A stretch of 58,944 nt of DNA. Origin: Kytococcus schroeteri. Lineage in GTDB: Bacteria > Actinomycetota > Actinomycetes > Actinomycetales > Dermatophilaceae. The notes beneath the pieces were generated by a model, which was given only the letters and a program-made list of their open reading frames with translations, made no database searches and was not told the origin of the DNA. This document shows, in pieces, positions 48,256 through 56,805 of the stretch (within the stretch, counting starts at the first letter, position 1; the number at the start of each line of letters is the position of its first letter). The DNA lies in NCBI RefSeq assembly GCF_042433515.1, contig NZ_JBHLVH010000009.1:1-58944 (forward strand), written 5' to 3'. A program made the translations under genes and the position numbers.

Positions 48256-49776
48256 ATGAGCCGCACCACACCGTCGTCCGAGGCGTCGGGGGCCAGTGCC
48301 CTCGGCGCCTCCGACATGTCCGGGCCCGCCTCGCCCGCCTCCTCCCCGTCCTCCTCGCTCGTCGAGACCACCGGCTTCGAGGTGGTGTCCGAGTCCGAGC
48401 GCACCGGCAGGCCCTCGGACCTGTTCTGGCCCTGGTTCGCGGCCAACATCAGCGTGTTCGGCCTGTCCTACGGCACGTGGATCCTGGACTTCGGCGTCAG
48501 CTTCCGGCAGGCGCTGGTGGTGGGCGTGCTCGGCGTGGTGGTGAGCTTCCTGCTCTGCGGCGTCGTGGCGCTGGCCGGCAAGCGCGGCTCGGCCCCCACC
48601 ATGGCGCTCTCCCGTGCCCCCTTCGGCGTCCACGGCAACAAGCTGCCCGGCGTGGTCTCGTGGCTGCTGTCCATCGGGTGGGAGACCGTCCTGGCCATCC
48701 TCGCCACGCTGGCGACGGCCACCATCGCCGAGCGCCTGGGCTGGGGCGGCGGTACGGTCACCAAGGTGGTGGCCGCGGTCGTGGTGGCGGGCCTCATCGT
48801 CACGGCGGCCGTGCTCGGCTACCGCGTCATCATGCGCCTGCAGTCGGTGCTCACCTGGCTCACCGGCGCCATCACCGTGCTCTACGTGCTGCTCACGCTC
48901 GACGAGGTGGACCTCACCGCGGTGCAGACGATCCCCGACGGCTCCGCCCAGGCGATGGTGGGCGCGTTCATCATGACCATGACCGGCTTCGGCCTGGGCT
49001 GGATCAACATCGCCAGCGACTGGTCGCGCTACCTGCCCCGCTCCACCCCCGGCGGGCAGGTGGTCTTCTGGAACACCCTGGGTGGTGCGCTGGCGCCGGC
49101 CCTGCTCGTGGTCTTCGGCCTGCTGCTCGCCGGGTCGGACGAGGGACTGCGGGCCGGCATCGCGGCCGACCCCATCGGCGCGCTCGCGGCGGCCCTGCCC
49201 ACGTGGTTCCTCGTGCCCTTCCTCGTCGCCGCCGTGCTGAGCCTCGTGAGCGGCGCCGTTCTGGGCATCTACTCCTCGGGCCTCACGCTGCTCAGTCTGG
49301 GCGTACGCCTGCCGCGCCCGATGGCGGCCGGCGTCGACGGTGTGCTGCTCACCGTGGGCACCCTGTACGTGGTGTTCGTGGCCGAGGACTTCTTCGGTCC
49401 CTTCCAGGGCTTCCTCATCACTCTCGGCGTGCCGATCGCGGCCTGGGCCGGCGTCCTCATCGCGGACGTCCTGCTGCGCCGCCGGGACTACGACGAGGCC
49501 GCGCTGTTCGACGCGCGCGGCCGCTACGGCTCGGTGGCGTGGGGGCCGGTGCTGCTCATGGCGCTGGCCTCGGTGGTCGGCTGGGGGCTGGTCACCAACT
49601 CCTACGCCGACTGGCTGGGCTGGCAGGGCTACCTGCTGGGTCCGCTGGGGCTCGGCGGCCGCGAGGGGGCCTGGGCGTGGTCCAACCTCGGGGTGCTGGT
49701 GGCGCTGCTGCTCGGCTTCGTGGGCTACCTGCTGGTGGGCACCCCGCGCGTGCGCCGTCAGGAGGCCGGGCAGTGA
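48256..49776 (+). CDS. NCS1 family cytosine/purine permease
   Basis: 506 residues. A long Ser/Ala-rich cytosolic N-terminus (about 45 residues) precedes 12 hydrophobic segments. NCS1 hallmarks are FWPWFAANISVFGLSYGTWI (residues about 56-75), the ALSRAPFGVHGNKLPG loop, GFGLGWINIASDWSRYLPRS and the C-terminal IADVLLRRRDYDE. These transporters take up cytosine, purines, thiamine, hydantoins or allantoin with a cation. GTGA overlap couples it to the cysteine hydrolase gene downstream, so the imported compound is probably that enzyme's substrate. Confidence 0.9.
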   Translation: MSRTTPSSEASGASALGASDMSGPASPASSPSSSLVETTGFEVVSESERTGRPSDLFWPWFAANISVFGLSYGTWILDFGVSFRQALVVGVLGVVVSFLLCGVVALAGKRGSAPTMALSRAPFGVHGNKLPGVVSWLLSIGWETVLAILATLATATIAERLGWGGGTVTKVVAAVVVAGLIVTAAVLGYRVIMRLQSVLTWLTGAITVLYVLLTLDEVDLTAVQTIPDGSAQAMVGAFIMTMTGFGLGWINIASDWSRYLPRSTPGGQVVFWNTLGGALAPALLVVFGLLLAGSDEGLRAGIAADPIGALAAALPTWFLVPFLVAAVLSLVSGAVLGIYSSGLTLLSLGVRLPRPMAAGVDGVLLTVGTLYVVFVAEDFFGPFQGFLITLGVPIAAWAGVLIADVLLRRRDYDEAALFDARGRYGSVAWGPVLLMALASVVGWGLVTNSYADWLGWQGYLLGPLGLGGREGAWAWSNLGVLVALLLGFVGYLLVGTPRVRRQEAGQ

Positions 49777-50381
49777 CCGCCGGCGCGTCGGGCGGGGCCG
49801 CCTCGCTGGACGAGGGGCTGGCCGCGATGGGTGTGGCCCCCGAGCCGTGGCTCGTGGTCATCGACCCGCAGCGGATCTTCGCCGATCCCGCCACGAGCCC
49901 GTGGGGCTCGCCGATGTTTGCCGAGGTGGTGCCGGCCATCCGGCGGCTGGCCGCCGCGCATCCCGGCCGGGTCGTGGTGACCCGCTTCGTGGCCGACGAG
50001 GAGCCCACCGGCTCGTGGGTGCCCTACTACCGGGAGTGGTCCTTCGCGCAGGTGCCGGACGCCGACCCGCTCTACGAGGTGGTGCCGGAGCTGGCCGACC
50101 TGGACGCCCTGGTGGTCACCGAGCCGACCTTCGGCAAGTGGCACGACATGCTGCAGGCGGTGGTTGGGGAGAACGCCCACCTGCGCCTGGCGGGGGTGGC
50201 CACGGACTGCTGCGTGGTGGCCACCGCCCTGCCGGCGGCCGACGCGGGGGCGTTCGTGGAGGTGGTCACCGACGCGTGCGCCGGGTCCACCCCCGAGAAC
50301 CACGAGCTGGCCCTGCGCCAGATGGCGCTCTTCGCGCCGCAGGTCACGCAGGTGACCAGGGCGCAGGTGCTCGGCGAATGA
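49773..50381 (+). CDS. Isochorismatase-family cysteine hydrolase
   Basis: 202 residues from GTG 49773. The catalytic triad D31 (VVIDPQRIF), K122 (TFGKWHDM) and C147 (TDCCVVATAL) is intact, with the cis-peptide region GVATDCC typical of nicotinamidase, ureidoacrylate amidohydrolase and N-carbamoylsarcosine amidase. Substrate cannot be assigned. Coupling to an NCS1 permease suggests an amide of a purine, pyrimidine or hydantoin breakdown route. Its TGA abuts the rpmJ stop on the opposite strand (TGATCA). Confidence 0.88.
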   Translation: MTAGASGGAASLDEGLAAMGVAPEPWLVVIDPQRIFADPATSPWGSPMFAEVVPAIRRLAAAHPGRVVVTRFVADEEPTGSWVPYYREWSFAQVPDADPLYEVVPELADLDALVVTEPTFGKWHDMLQAVVGENAHLRLAGVATDCCVVATALPAADAGAFVEVVTDACAGSTPENHELALRQMALFAPQVTQVTRAQVLGE

Positions 50382-50504
50382 TCAGCCGGCGCGACCCTTC
50401 ATGCGGGGGTTGTTGCGGTTGATGACGTAGGTGCGGCCGCGGCGGCGCACCACCTGGGCGCCGGGCTGGCGGGCGAGGGAGCGCAGGGAGGCGCGGACCT
50501 TCAT
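50382..50504 (-). CDS. rpmJ: Ribosomal protein bL36, zinc-free paralogue
   Basis: 40 residues: MKVRASLRSLARQPGAQVVR and RTYVINRNNPRMKGRAG match bL36, but all zinc-ligand cysteines/histidine of the usual 37-residue form are missing. This is the C-minus paralogue made under zinc starvation. Its ATG overlaps the rpmB stop (ATGA). The pair lies behind a Zur-type palindrome. Confidence 0.94.
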   Translation of the reverse strand: MKVRASLRSLARQPGAQVVRRRGRTYVINRNNPRMKGRAG

Positions 50505-50740
50505 CGGATCACCTCCCCGCGGGCGAGCATGTCCTGCACCACGGCGTCGATGCCGCGCTTGTCGATGGTGCGCAGGCCCTTGGTGCTGACGTCGAGGCGG
50601 ACGGTGCGGCCCAGGGAGGGCACGTAGAAGCGGCGGCGCTGGACGTTGGGGGTCCAGCGGCGCTTGGTGCGGCGGTGGGAGTGGCTGATGGTGTGGCCGA
50701 AGGAGACCGTGGCCCCCGTGACCTGGCAACGTGAACTCAT
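50501..50740 (-). CDS. rpmB: Ribosomal protein bL28, zinc-free paralogue
   Basis: 79 residues. SSRCQVTGATVSFGHTISHS, HRRTKRRWTPNVQRRRF and TIDKRGIDAVV match bL28. Only one cysteine (C5) remains of the CxxC-type zinc site, so it should not hold zinc. Encoded with the zinc-free bL36; in mycobacteria and streptomycetes such sets are repressed by Zur. The Zur box lies 22 bp upstream of the start. Confidence 0.94.
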   Translation of the reverse strand: MSSRCQVTGATVSFGHTISHSHRRTKRRWTPNVQRRRFYVPSLGRTVRLDVSTKGLRTIDKRGIDAVVQDMLARGEVIR

Positions 50741-50762
50741 GGGGCGGGACCGTAGACCAACA

Positions 50763-50777
50763 TGAGAACAGTTCTCA
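50763..50777 (-). promoter_or_regulatory. Zur box upstream of rpmB-rpmJ
   Basis: TGAGAACAGTTCTCA is a perfect palindrome (TGAGAAC-A-GTTCTCA) and fits the actinobacterial Zur pattern TGANAANNNTTNTCA. It lies 22 bp before the rpmB start, where bound Zur would block transcription. The DUF3516 helicase start is 52 bp away on the other side. Confidence 0.82.
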
Positions 50778-50829
50778 AGTCATGGTGCTGCCCCGGGCGG
50801 TGTCGGCGCCCGGTGCGATGATGGGCGCG

Positions 50830-53475
50830 ATGACCGACGACGCCGCCCCCGCACCGCCCGAGACCCGCCGCCTGGTGGACCGCCTGCCCTCCAGCACCTC
50901 CCCGGACGGCGCCGCGGTCCACGAGGCCTTCGTCCAGTGGGCCACCGAGCAGGGCATCGACCTCTACCCCCACCAGGACGAGGCCGCCTTGGAGCTCGTG
51001 GCCGGGAGCAACGTCATCCTCGCCACCCCCACCGGGTCGGGGAAGTCCCTGGTGGGCGTGGCCGGGCACTTCGTGGCCTTGGCCCAGGACAAGGTGTCCT
51101 TCTACACCGCACCGCTCAAGGCGCTGGTGAGCGAGAAGTTCTTCGCGCTCGTCGACGTCTTCGGCGCGGACAACGTCGGCATGATGACGGGCGACGCCGC
51201 GGTCAACCCGGACGCCCCGATCATCGCCTGCACCGCCGAGATCCTGGCCAACCTCGCCCTGCGCGAGGGGGCCGCGGCCGACGTGGGCCTGGTGGTCATG
51301 GACGAGTTCCACTTCTACTCCGAGCCCGACCGCGGCTGGGCCTGGCAGGTGCCGCTGCTGGAGCTGCCGCAGGCGCAGTTCCTGCTCATGAGCGCCACCC
51401 TGGGTGACGTCTCCTCCTTCCAGGAGGACCTCACGCGGCGCACCGGCCGTCCCACCGCCGTGGTGGCCGGCGCCGAGCGCCCCGTGCCGCTGAGCTTCGA
51501 GTGGAGGATGACCCCGCTGGAGGAGACGCTCACCGAGCTGCTCAGCACCCACCAGGCGCCGGTGTACGTCGTCCACTTCTCGCAGAAGCAGGCGGTCGAG
51601 GGGGCGCTCGCGCTCTCGGGCACGGTCAGGCCCACCGCCGAGCAGAAGGCGGCCCTGGCCGAACGCCTGGCCGACGTGCGTTTCTCCGCCGGGTTCGGCA
51701 AGACGCTCAAGGGGCTGCTGCGCCAGGGCATCGGCGTGCACCACGCCGGCATGCTGCCGCGCTACCGCCGCCTCGTGGAGCAGCTGGCCCAGGCCGGCCT
51801 GCTGCAGGTCATCGCCGGAACGGACACCCTCGGGGTGGGCATCAACGTGCCCATCCGCACCGTGCTCTTCACCGGCCTGGCCAAGTTCGACGGCACCCGC
51901 ATGCGCGTGCTGAAGTCCCGCGAGTTCCACCAGATCGCCGGGCGGGCCGGACGGGCCGGGTTCGACACCTCCGGCCACGTCGTCGCCCAGGCGCCGCCGC
52001 ACGTCATCGAGAACGCGCGGGCCGAGGAGAAGGCCGGCGACGACCCGAAGAAGCGCCGCAAGCTCGTGCGCAAGCAGCCCCCGGAGGGCTTCGTGGCGTG
52101 GACCGAGGAGACCTTCGACAAGCTCGTGCGCTCCGAGCCCGAGCCGTTGTCCAGCCGCATGCGCGTCACCCACGGCACGCTGCTCAACGTCATCCAGCGT
52201 CCCGGGGAGCCGGGGGAGGCCTGGCGCACCATGCGCCGGCTCGTGGGCGACAACCACGAGACCGCCGCGGGGCGGCGTCGCCTGGCCCGCCGCAGCATCG
52301 AGCTCTACCGCGGACTGCGCGACGCGGGCGTGGTCACCCAGGAGGTCGACGAGCGCACCGGTGCCACGTCGGTGCGCCTGGCCGAGGGGGTGAGCGACGA
52401 CTTCGCGCTCAACCAGCCGCTGGCCCCCTTCGCCGTGGCCGCCACGGAGGTGCTCGACCCCGAGTCCCCCACCCACGCCCTGGACGTGGTGAGCGTCATC
52501 GAGGCCGTGCTCGACGACCCGCGCCCGGTCCTCGTGCAGCAGCAGTTCAAGGCCCGCGGCGAGGCCGTGGCCGAGATGAAGGCCGACGGCATCGAGTACA
52601 CCGAGCGCATGAACCGGCTGGAGGAGATCACCTGGCCCAAGCCGCTGGAGGAGCTGCTCGAGGGCACGCTGGAGATCTACCGCCAGTCGCACCCCTGGGT
52701 GACCTTCGAGACGCTCTCGCCCAAGTCCGTGGTGCGCGACATGTTCGAGAAGGGCGCCTCCTTCGGCGAGTACGTGCGCTACTACGACCTTGCCCGGGCC
52801 GAGGGCGTGCTGCTGCGGTACCTCTCGGACGCCTGGCGCACGCTGCGCCACACGGTGCCGGACCACGCCCGCACCGAGGCGGTTGAGGAGGTCATCGAGT
52901 GGCTGGGCGAGGTGGTCCGCCAGACGGACTCCTCCCTGGTGGACGAGTGGACGCTGCTCGCCGGTGGTGAAGTGCCGGACCGAGAGGCCCAGGAGGTGCG
53001 ACCGGCCCACGGCGCGCAGGGGGTGACCGCCAACGAGCGGGCCTTCCGGGTGATGGTCCGCACCGCCATGTTCCGCCGCGTGGAGCTCGTGGCCCACGAC
53101 CGCTACCGGCAGCTCGGGGAGCTCGAGGAGGCCGTCGCGCAGCTCTCGGACCCGCCGGCGAGGGTGGTCATGGACGCCGACGCCTGGGACGAGGCCCTGG
53201 GGGAGTACTACGACGAGTACGAGGACGTGGGCATCGGCCCCTCGGCCCGCTCGGCGGACTTCTTCGTCGTGGACACCGCGCCGGACGAGGCGCGTCTGGA
53301 CGCCCTGCCCGAGGGCGTGCTCCGGGGCGACCGTGCCTGGGTGGTGGAGCAGGTCATCGAGGACGCCGCCGGCGACTACGACTGGCGCATCACCGCGGTG
53401 GTCGACCTCGACGCCTCCGACGAGCTCGGTGAGGCCGTGGTGCGCGCCGTCTCGATGGGGCCGGCCACCTCGTGA
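50830..53475 (+). CDS. DEAD/DEAH-box helicase with DUF3516 domain (Ski2-like)
   Basis: 881 residues from ATG 50830 (ATG 50821 is possible). Walker A ATPTGSGKS at 65-73, Walker B DEFH at 158-161, SAT motif LLMSATLGD, and the Ski2-like motif VI QIAGRAGRAGFDTSG. The C-terminal half (about residue 430 onward) is the DUF3516 region restricted to actinobacteria. Ski2-like proteins unwind RNA or DNA 3' to 5'; the exact role here is not known. It overlaps the next gene by 4 nt (GTGA). Confidence 0.92.
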   Translation: MTDDAAPAPPETRRLVDRLPSSTSPDGAAVHEAFVQWATEQGIDLYPHQDEAALELVAGSNVILATPTGSGKSLVGVAGHFVALAQDKVSFYTAPLKALVSEKFFALVDVFGADNVGMMTGDAAVNPDAPIIACTAEILANLALREGAAADVGLVVMDEFHFYSEPDRGWAWQVPLLELPQAQFLLMSATLGDVSSFQEDLTRRTGRPTAVVAGAERPVPLSFEWRMTPLEETLTELLSTHQAPVYVVHFSQKQAVEGALALSGTVRPTAEQKAALAERLADVRFSAGFGKTLKGLLRQGIGVHHAGMLPRYRRLVEQLAQAGLLQVIAGTDTLGVGINVPIRTVLFTGLAKFDGTRMRVLKSREFHQIAGRAGRAGFDTSGHVVAQAPPHVIENARAEEKAGDDPKKRRKLVRKQPPEGFVAWTEETFDKLVRSEPEPLSSRMRVTHGTLLNVIQRPGEPGEAWRTMRRLVGDNHETAAGRRRLARRSIELYRGLRDAGVVTQEVDERTGATSVRLAEGVSDDFALNQPLAPFAVAATEVLDPESPTHALDVVSVIEAVLDDPRPVLVQQQFKARGEAVAEMKADGIEYTERMNRLEEITWPKPLEELLEGTLEIYRQSHPWVTFETLSPKSVVRDMFEKGASFGEYVRYYDLARAEGVLLRYLSDAWRTLRHTVPDHARTEAVEEVIEWLGEVVRQTDSSLVDEWTLLAGGEVPDREAQEVRPAHGAQGVTANERAFRVMVRTAMFRRVELVAHDRYRQLGELEEAVAQLSDPPARVVMDADAWDEALGEYYDEYEDVGIGPSARSADFFVVDTAPDEARLDALPEGVLRGDRAWVVEQVIEDAAGDYDWRITAVVDLDASDELGEAVVRAVSMGPATS

Positions 53476-54083
53476 GCGAGCGACCGCGGCGCCCCGCGTT
53501 CCGCACCGGGTGGCAGCTCGACCAGCACGTCGGGGGTGACGACCCCGCGGACGCCCTGGAGCTGAGCCACACCACGGCGGAGGTGCTCGTCCACCGGGGG
53601 AGGGCCGAGGGCGACCCGGAGGTGACGCGGCGCCTGGTGGAGCTCGTGGACGACCTTGGCCTGGACGCGCTGGCCCTGCTCTGGGCGGACCGACCGGCCC
53701 GTTCGCTGCCGGGGGTGCTGTGGCGCCTCTACGCGGTGCGCCAGTGGGTCACCACCGCCCCGGTGGAGGTGTCCCGCGAGTACGCCGCCGGGATGCGGGC
53801 GGCCGAGGTCTCGCACGCTGTGGCCGGGGTGGTGGACCCGCCCGGGCCGCAGGAGGTCCGGGAGCTCGCCGATGCGGTGCTCCACGGCGTGTACGCCGGT
53901 GACCTGGCCGTGGCGCTGGAGCGGGCGGCCGCGTTCTGCCGGGTGGTGAGCGCGGGACGTGGCGTGGGCGGCGCCGAGGGGGCGGCGACCCGCCGCGGGC
54001 TGGGGCGCGGCCTGGCCCTGCTGGACACGGCGGAGGACCTCGTCGCCGGCGCCCGGCTCTGGCGGGCCGGTTCGCTCGTCTGA
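53472..54083 (+). CDS. Conserved-looking hypothetical protein downstream of the helicase
   Basis: 203 residues from GTG 53472. No membrane segment or signal. Mostly helical (DALALLWADRPARSLPGVLW, RRLVELVDDLGLDALAL), with a single cysteine in AAAFCRVVSAGRG. No motif recognised. The GTGA overlap with the DUF3516 helicase shows translational coupling and suggests a helper or partner of that helicase. The following 367 bp before pstS have no gene. Confidence 0.75.
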   Translation: MSERPRRPAFRTGWQLDQHVGGDDPADALELSHTTAEVLVHRGRAEGDPEVTRRLVELVDDLGLDALALLWADRPARSLPGVLWRLYAVRQWVTTAPVEVSREYAAGMRAAEVSHAVAGVVDPPGPQEVRELADAVLHGVYAGDLAVALERAAAFCRVVSAGRGVGGAEGAATRRGLGRGLALLDTAEDLVAGARLWRAGSLV

Positions 54084-54451
54084 CCCCGGCGGCGTGCGGG
54101 AACAACCACCGGCGGCGTAGCGTTGTCGGCCGAGCGCACCGACCCGTCGGTAGCCCCGGGCTCCACCCTTCGCCGCCACGAGCGGCCGCACGCCGAGAGG
54201 CGCTCCACGGGTCGGTGCGTTCCTGAATTCGGGGAGGGGTAGGCCGGGTGTGGGCGGCTCCCGGAGCCTGGTGTAATCCGCGTCACGCAGGGGCACGAGA
54301 TGGTCCCCAACTGTTCATCGTGCGTTCACCCCTTTTGGCGTGTGCTGGTGTTCGGGAGTCCTACGGTTGGCAACGCGGCACATACGCCGTGGTCTGCAGC
54401 ACCCTGAGGCGGCGGATCATCACCTCGAGCACCTCGTGAAAGGTCCCTCTC
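54084..54451. promoter_or_regulatory. Intergenic region upstream of pstS with a long inverted repeat
   Basis: 368 bp without a gene. CGCACCGACCCGT (54135-54147) is the exact reverse complement of 54207-54219, with 59 nt between, which could form a long structured terminator for the helicase operon. The right half holds the PHO box at 54313-54334. Confidence 0.6.
54313..54334 (+). promoter_or_regulatory. PHO box (PhoP-type binding site) upstream of pstS
   Basis: GTTCATC (54313-54319) and GTTCACC (54324-54330) are direct repeats with an 11-bp period, the form of PhoP sites in streptomycetes and relatives. They lie about 120 bp before the pstS start, as expected for phosphate-starvation activation. 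Confidence 0.8.
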
Positions 54452-55741
54452 GTGAAGCTCAACCGCTTTGGTTCCGTGGTCGCCCTGGCGACCGCCTCCT
54501 CCCTGACCCTGGCCGCCTGTGGTGGCGACTCCGAGGACGACAAGTCCTCCGAGACCACCACGGAGACCTCCACCGACGCCTCGGCCCCGGCCGAGTCCGG
54601 TGACACCGAGTCGCCCGCCGAGTCCGGTGACACCGAGTCGCCCGCCGAGTCCGGTGACACCGAGTCGCCCGACGAGTCCGGTGACACCGAGTCGCCCGAC
54701 GAGTCCTCCGAGACCTCCGCCCCCGAGGATGGCGCCGGCGCCTACCCGACCTACACCAAGACCGACGGCGCCAAGGGCGACCTGAAGGGTGTCGGCTCGT
54801 CCGCCCAGGAGTCCGCCGTCAAGGCTTGGATCGCCGGTTACCAGGGCAAGAACGGCGACGTGACCGTCAACTACTCCCCGGACGGCTCCGGCGCCGGTGT
54901 GGAGCAGTTCCTCGGCGGGGCGACCCCGTGGGCCGGTTCCGACGTGGCGCTGGACGACGAGGAGATGCAGAAGGCCAAGGAGCAGTGCGGCGACGCGGGT
55001 GCGATCAACCTGCCCGCCTACATCTCCCCGGTCGCCATCGCCTTCAACATCGAGGGCGTGGACTCCCTGAACCTCTCCCCGGAGACCATGGCCAAGATCT
55101 TCAACGGTGAGATCGAGACCTGGAACGACGACGCCATCAAGGCCGACAACCCCGACGTCGAGCTGCCGGAGACCGAGATCACCGTCGTGGCCCGCTCCGA
55201 CGAGTCCGGCACCACCGCCAACTTCCAGGAGTACCTGAAGGAGGCCGCCGGCGACGCGTGGCCGCACGAGCCGGGCAAGGAGTGGCCGGCCGACGGCGAG
55301 AAGGCCAAGGGCACCTCCGGTGTGGTCTCCACCATCCAGGGCACCGACGGTGCGATCGGCTACGCCGACGCCTCCCAGGTGGGCGAGCTGAAGTCCGCCA
55401 AGGTGAAGGTCGGTGAGGAGTTCGTCGAGTACTCCCCCGAGGCCGCCGCCAAGGTCGTCGAGGGCTCCAAGCCGGTCGAGGGCCGTGAGAAGGGCGACCT
55501 GGCCCTGAAGCTCGACCGTGAGGTCGAGGGTGGCTACCCGATCGTGCTGGTGACCTACGAGATCGCCTGCAAGGAGTACAAGAACGCCGAGGATGCCGCC
55601 AAGGTGAAGGACTTCCTGTCCTACGTCATCACCGAGGAGGCCCAGCAGAAGTCCCACGACGAGGCCGGTTCCGCCCCGATCTCCGCCAAGACCGCTGCGC
55701 AGATCGCTGAGTCCGTCAAGGGCATCAAGGCCGCTGGCTGA
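54452..55741 (+). CDS. pstS: Phosphate-binding lipoprotein PstS
   Basis: 429 residues from GTG 54452. MKLNRFGSVVALATASSLTL and lipobox LAAC (C23) give a lipoprotein. A low-complexity linker follows with four ESGDTESP(A/D) repeats (residues about 48-83). The binding domain has GVGSSAQESAVKAWIAGY, GSGAGVEQFLGG, FAGSD-like WAGSDVALDD and RSDESGTTANFQEYL, the phosphate-binding motifs of PstS. It captures phosphate outside the membrane for PstCAB. The hairpin after the gene should lower readthrough and keep PstS in excess. Confidence 0.96.
   Translation: MKLNRFGSVVALATASSLTLAACGGDSEDDKSSETTTETSTDASAPAESGDTESPAESGDTESPAESGDTESPDESGDTESPDESSETSAPEDGAGAYPTYTKTDGAKGDLKGVGSSAQESAVKAWIAGYQGKNGDVTVNYSPDGSGAGVEQFLGGATPWAGSDVALDDEEMQKAKEQCGDAGAINLPAYISPVAIAFNIEGVDSLNLSPETMAKIFNGEIETWNDDAIKADNPDVELPETEITVVARSDESGTTANFQEYLKEAAGDAWPHEPGKEWPADGEKAKGTSGVVSTIQGTDGAIGYADASQVGELKSAKVKVGEEFVEYSPEAAAKVVEGSKPVEGREKGDLALKLDREVEGGYPIVLVTYEIACKEYKNAEDAAKVKDFLSYVITEEAQQKSHDEAGSAPISAKTAAQIAESVKGIKAAG
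54593..54700 (+). repeat. Four 27-bp tandem repeats within pstS
   Basis: Four units of 27 bp start at 54593, 54620, 54647 and 54674. They encode ESGDTESPA/D. Only a single base (GCC versus GAC codon) varies between units, so copy number is likely to differ between strains. Confidence 0.93.
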
Positions 55742-55754
55742 TCCAGCCCCACCC

Positions 55755-55789
55755 CGACGGGGCCGCGCTCTGTGAGTGCGGCCCCGTCG
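55755..55789 (+). terminator. Hairpin between pstS and pstC
   Basis: 12-bp perfect arms (55755-55766 and 55778-55789) and an 11-nt loop, 14 bp after pstS and 31 bp before pstC. Probably a partial terminator. Confidence 0.75.
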
Positions 55790-55820
55790 TCGTGATCCAC
55801 CCTCACCTCAAGGAGACACC

Positions 55821-56804
55821 ATGGCTGACACCAGCCCCTCCATGGGCGGGGCGACGAAGCTCTCGGTCGGACAGTCCGGCCCGGGACCGCAGGAGCCGCA
55901 GCCCGATCCCCAGCGCGGGACGAGCACCGGTCGAGTCGGTGACAAGGTCTTCTACGGCCTGGCCATCGGTTCCGGCGTCCTCATCGCCCTGATCCTCGCC
56001 CTCGTGGCCGCCTTCCTCATCAAGGAGGCGCTGCCCGCCATCCAGCAGTCCGACGAGGTCGGTGACGACGGCTTCTGGTCGCTCGCCCTCAACCTCCTGG
56101 GCGGCACGCTGCTCGCCGCGACCATGGCCATGGCCATCGCCGTGCCGATCGCAGTGGGCATCGCCCTGTTCATCACCCACTACGCCAACCCGCGCCTCTC
56201 CAAGGCCCTCGGCTTCGTCATCGACCTGCTGGCCGCCATCCCGTCGGTCATCTTCGGTCTGTGGGGCTTCCTCACGCTCGCGCCCCTGCTCAAGGGCTTC
56301 TACAAGTGGCTCGAGAAGAACCTCGGCTTCATCCCGCTGTTCGAGGACGCCTCGACCACCGGCCGCGTGCTGCTCACCGCGTCCATCGTGCTGGCCATCA
56401 TGATCCTGCCGATCATCACCTCGGTCTCGCGCGACGTGTTCGCCCAGACCCCCCGCGGCAACGAGGAGGCCTCCCTGGCCCTCGGCGCCACCAAGTGGGA
56501 GATGATCAAGCAGGCCGTGCTGCCCTTCGGGTGGCCCGGCGTCATCGGTGGCGCCATGCTCGGCCTGGGTCGCGCCCTCGGTGAGACGATGGCCGTCGCC
56601 ATGATCCTGTCGCCCAGCGACGAGTTCCAGTGGAACGTCATCGGCAGCGGCAACTCTCCCATCCCCGCCTACATCGCCCTGAACTTCCCGGACGCCACCG
56701 GTCTGCGGGTCAACACGCTCATCGCCCTGGGCCTCGTGCTCTTCGTGCTGACGCTGCTGGTCAACCTCGTGGCGCGCTGGATCGTCGAGCGGAGGAACAG
56801 CTGA
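55821..56804 (+). CDS. pstC: Phosphate ABC transporter permease PstC
   Basis: 327 residues from ATG 55821, after AAGGAGA. Six hydrophobic segments after a soluble head. The inner-membrane permease signature is EEASLALGATKWEMIKQAVL (EAA loop), preceded by SVIFGLWGFLTLAP and followed by LGLGRALGETMAVAMI. Forms the channel with PstA. Two bases separate it from pstA... the stop at 56802-56804 is followed by ATG 56806. Confidence 0.96.
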   Translation: MADTSPSMGGATKLSVGQSGPGPQEPQPDPQRGTSTGRVGDKVFYGLAIGSGVLIALILALVAAFLIKEALPAIQQSDEVGDDGFWSLALNLLGGTLLAATMAMAIAVPIAVGIALFITHYANPRLSKALGFVIDLLAAIPSVIFGLWGFLTLAPLLKGFYKWLEKNLGFIPLFEDASTTGRVLLTASIVLAIMILPIITSVSRDVFAQTPRGNEEASLALGATKWEMIKQAVLPFGWPGVIGGAMLGLGRALGETMAVAMILSPSDEFQWNVIGSGNSPIPAYIALNFPDATGLRVNTLIALGLVLFVLTLLVNLVARWIVERRNS

Positions 56805-56805
56805 C

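Noticed and set aside
54593..54700. Tandem repeat considered as a CRISPR array
   Set aside because: Units are contiguous with no unique spacers and are in frame within pstS.
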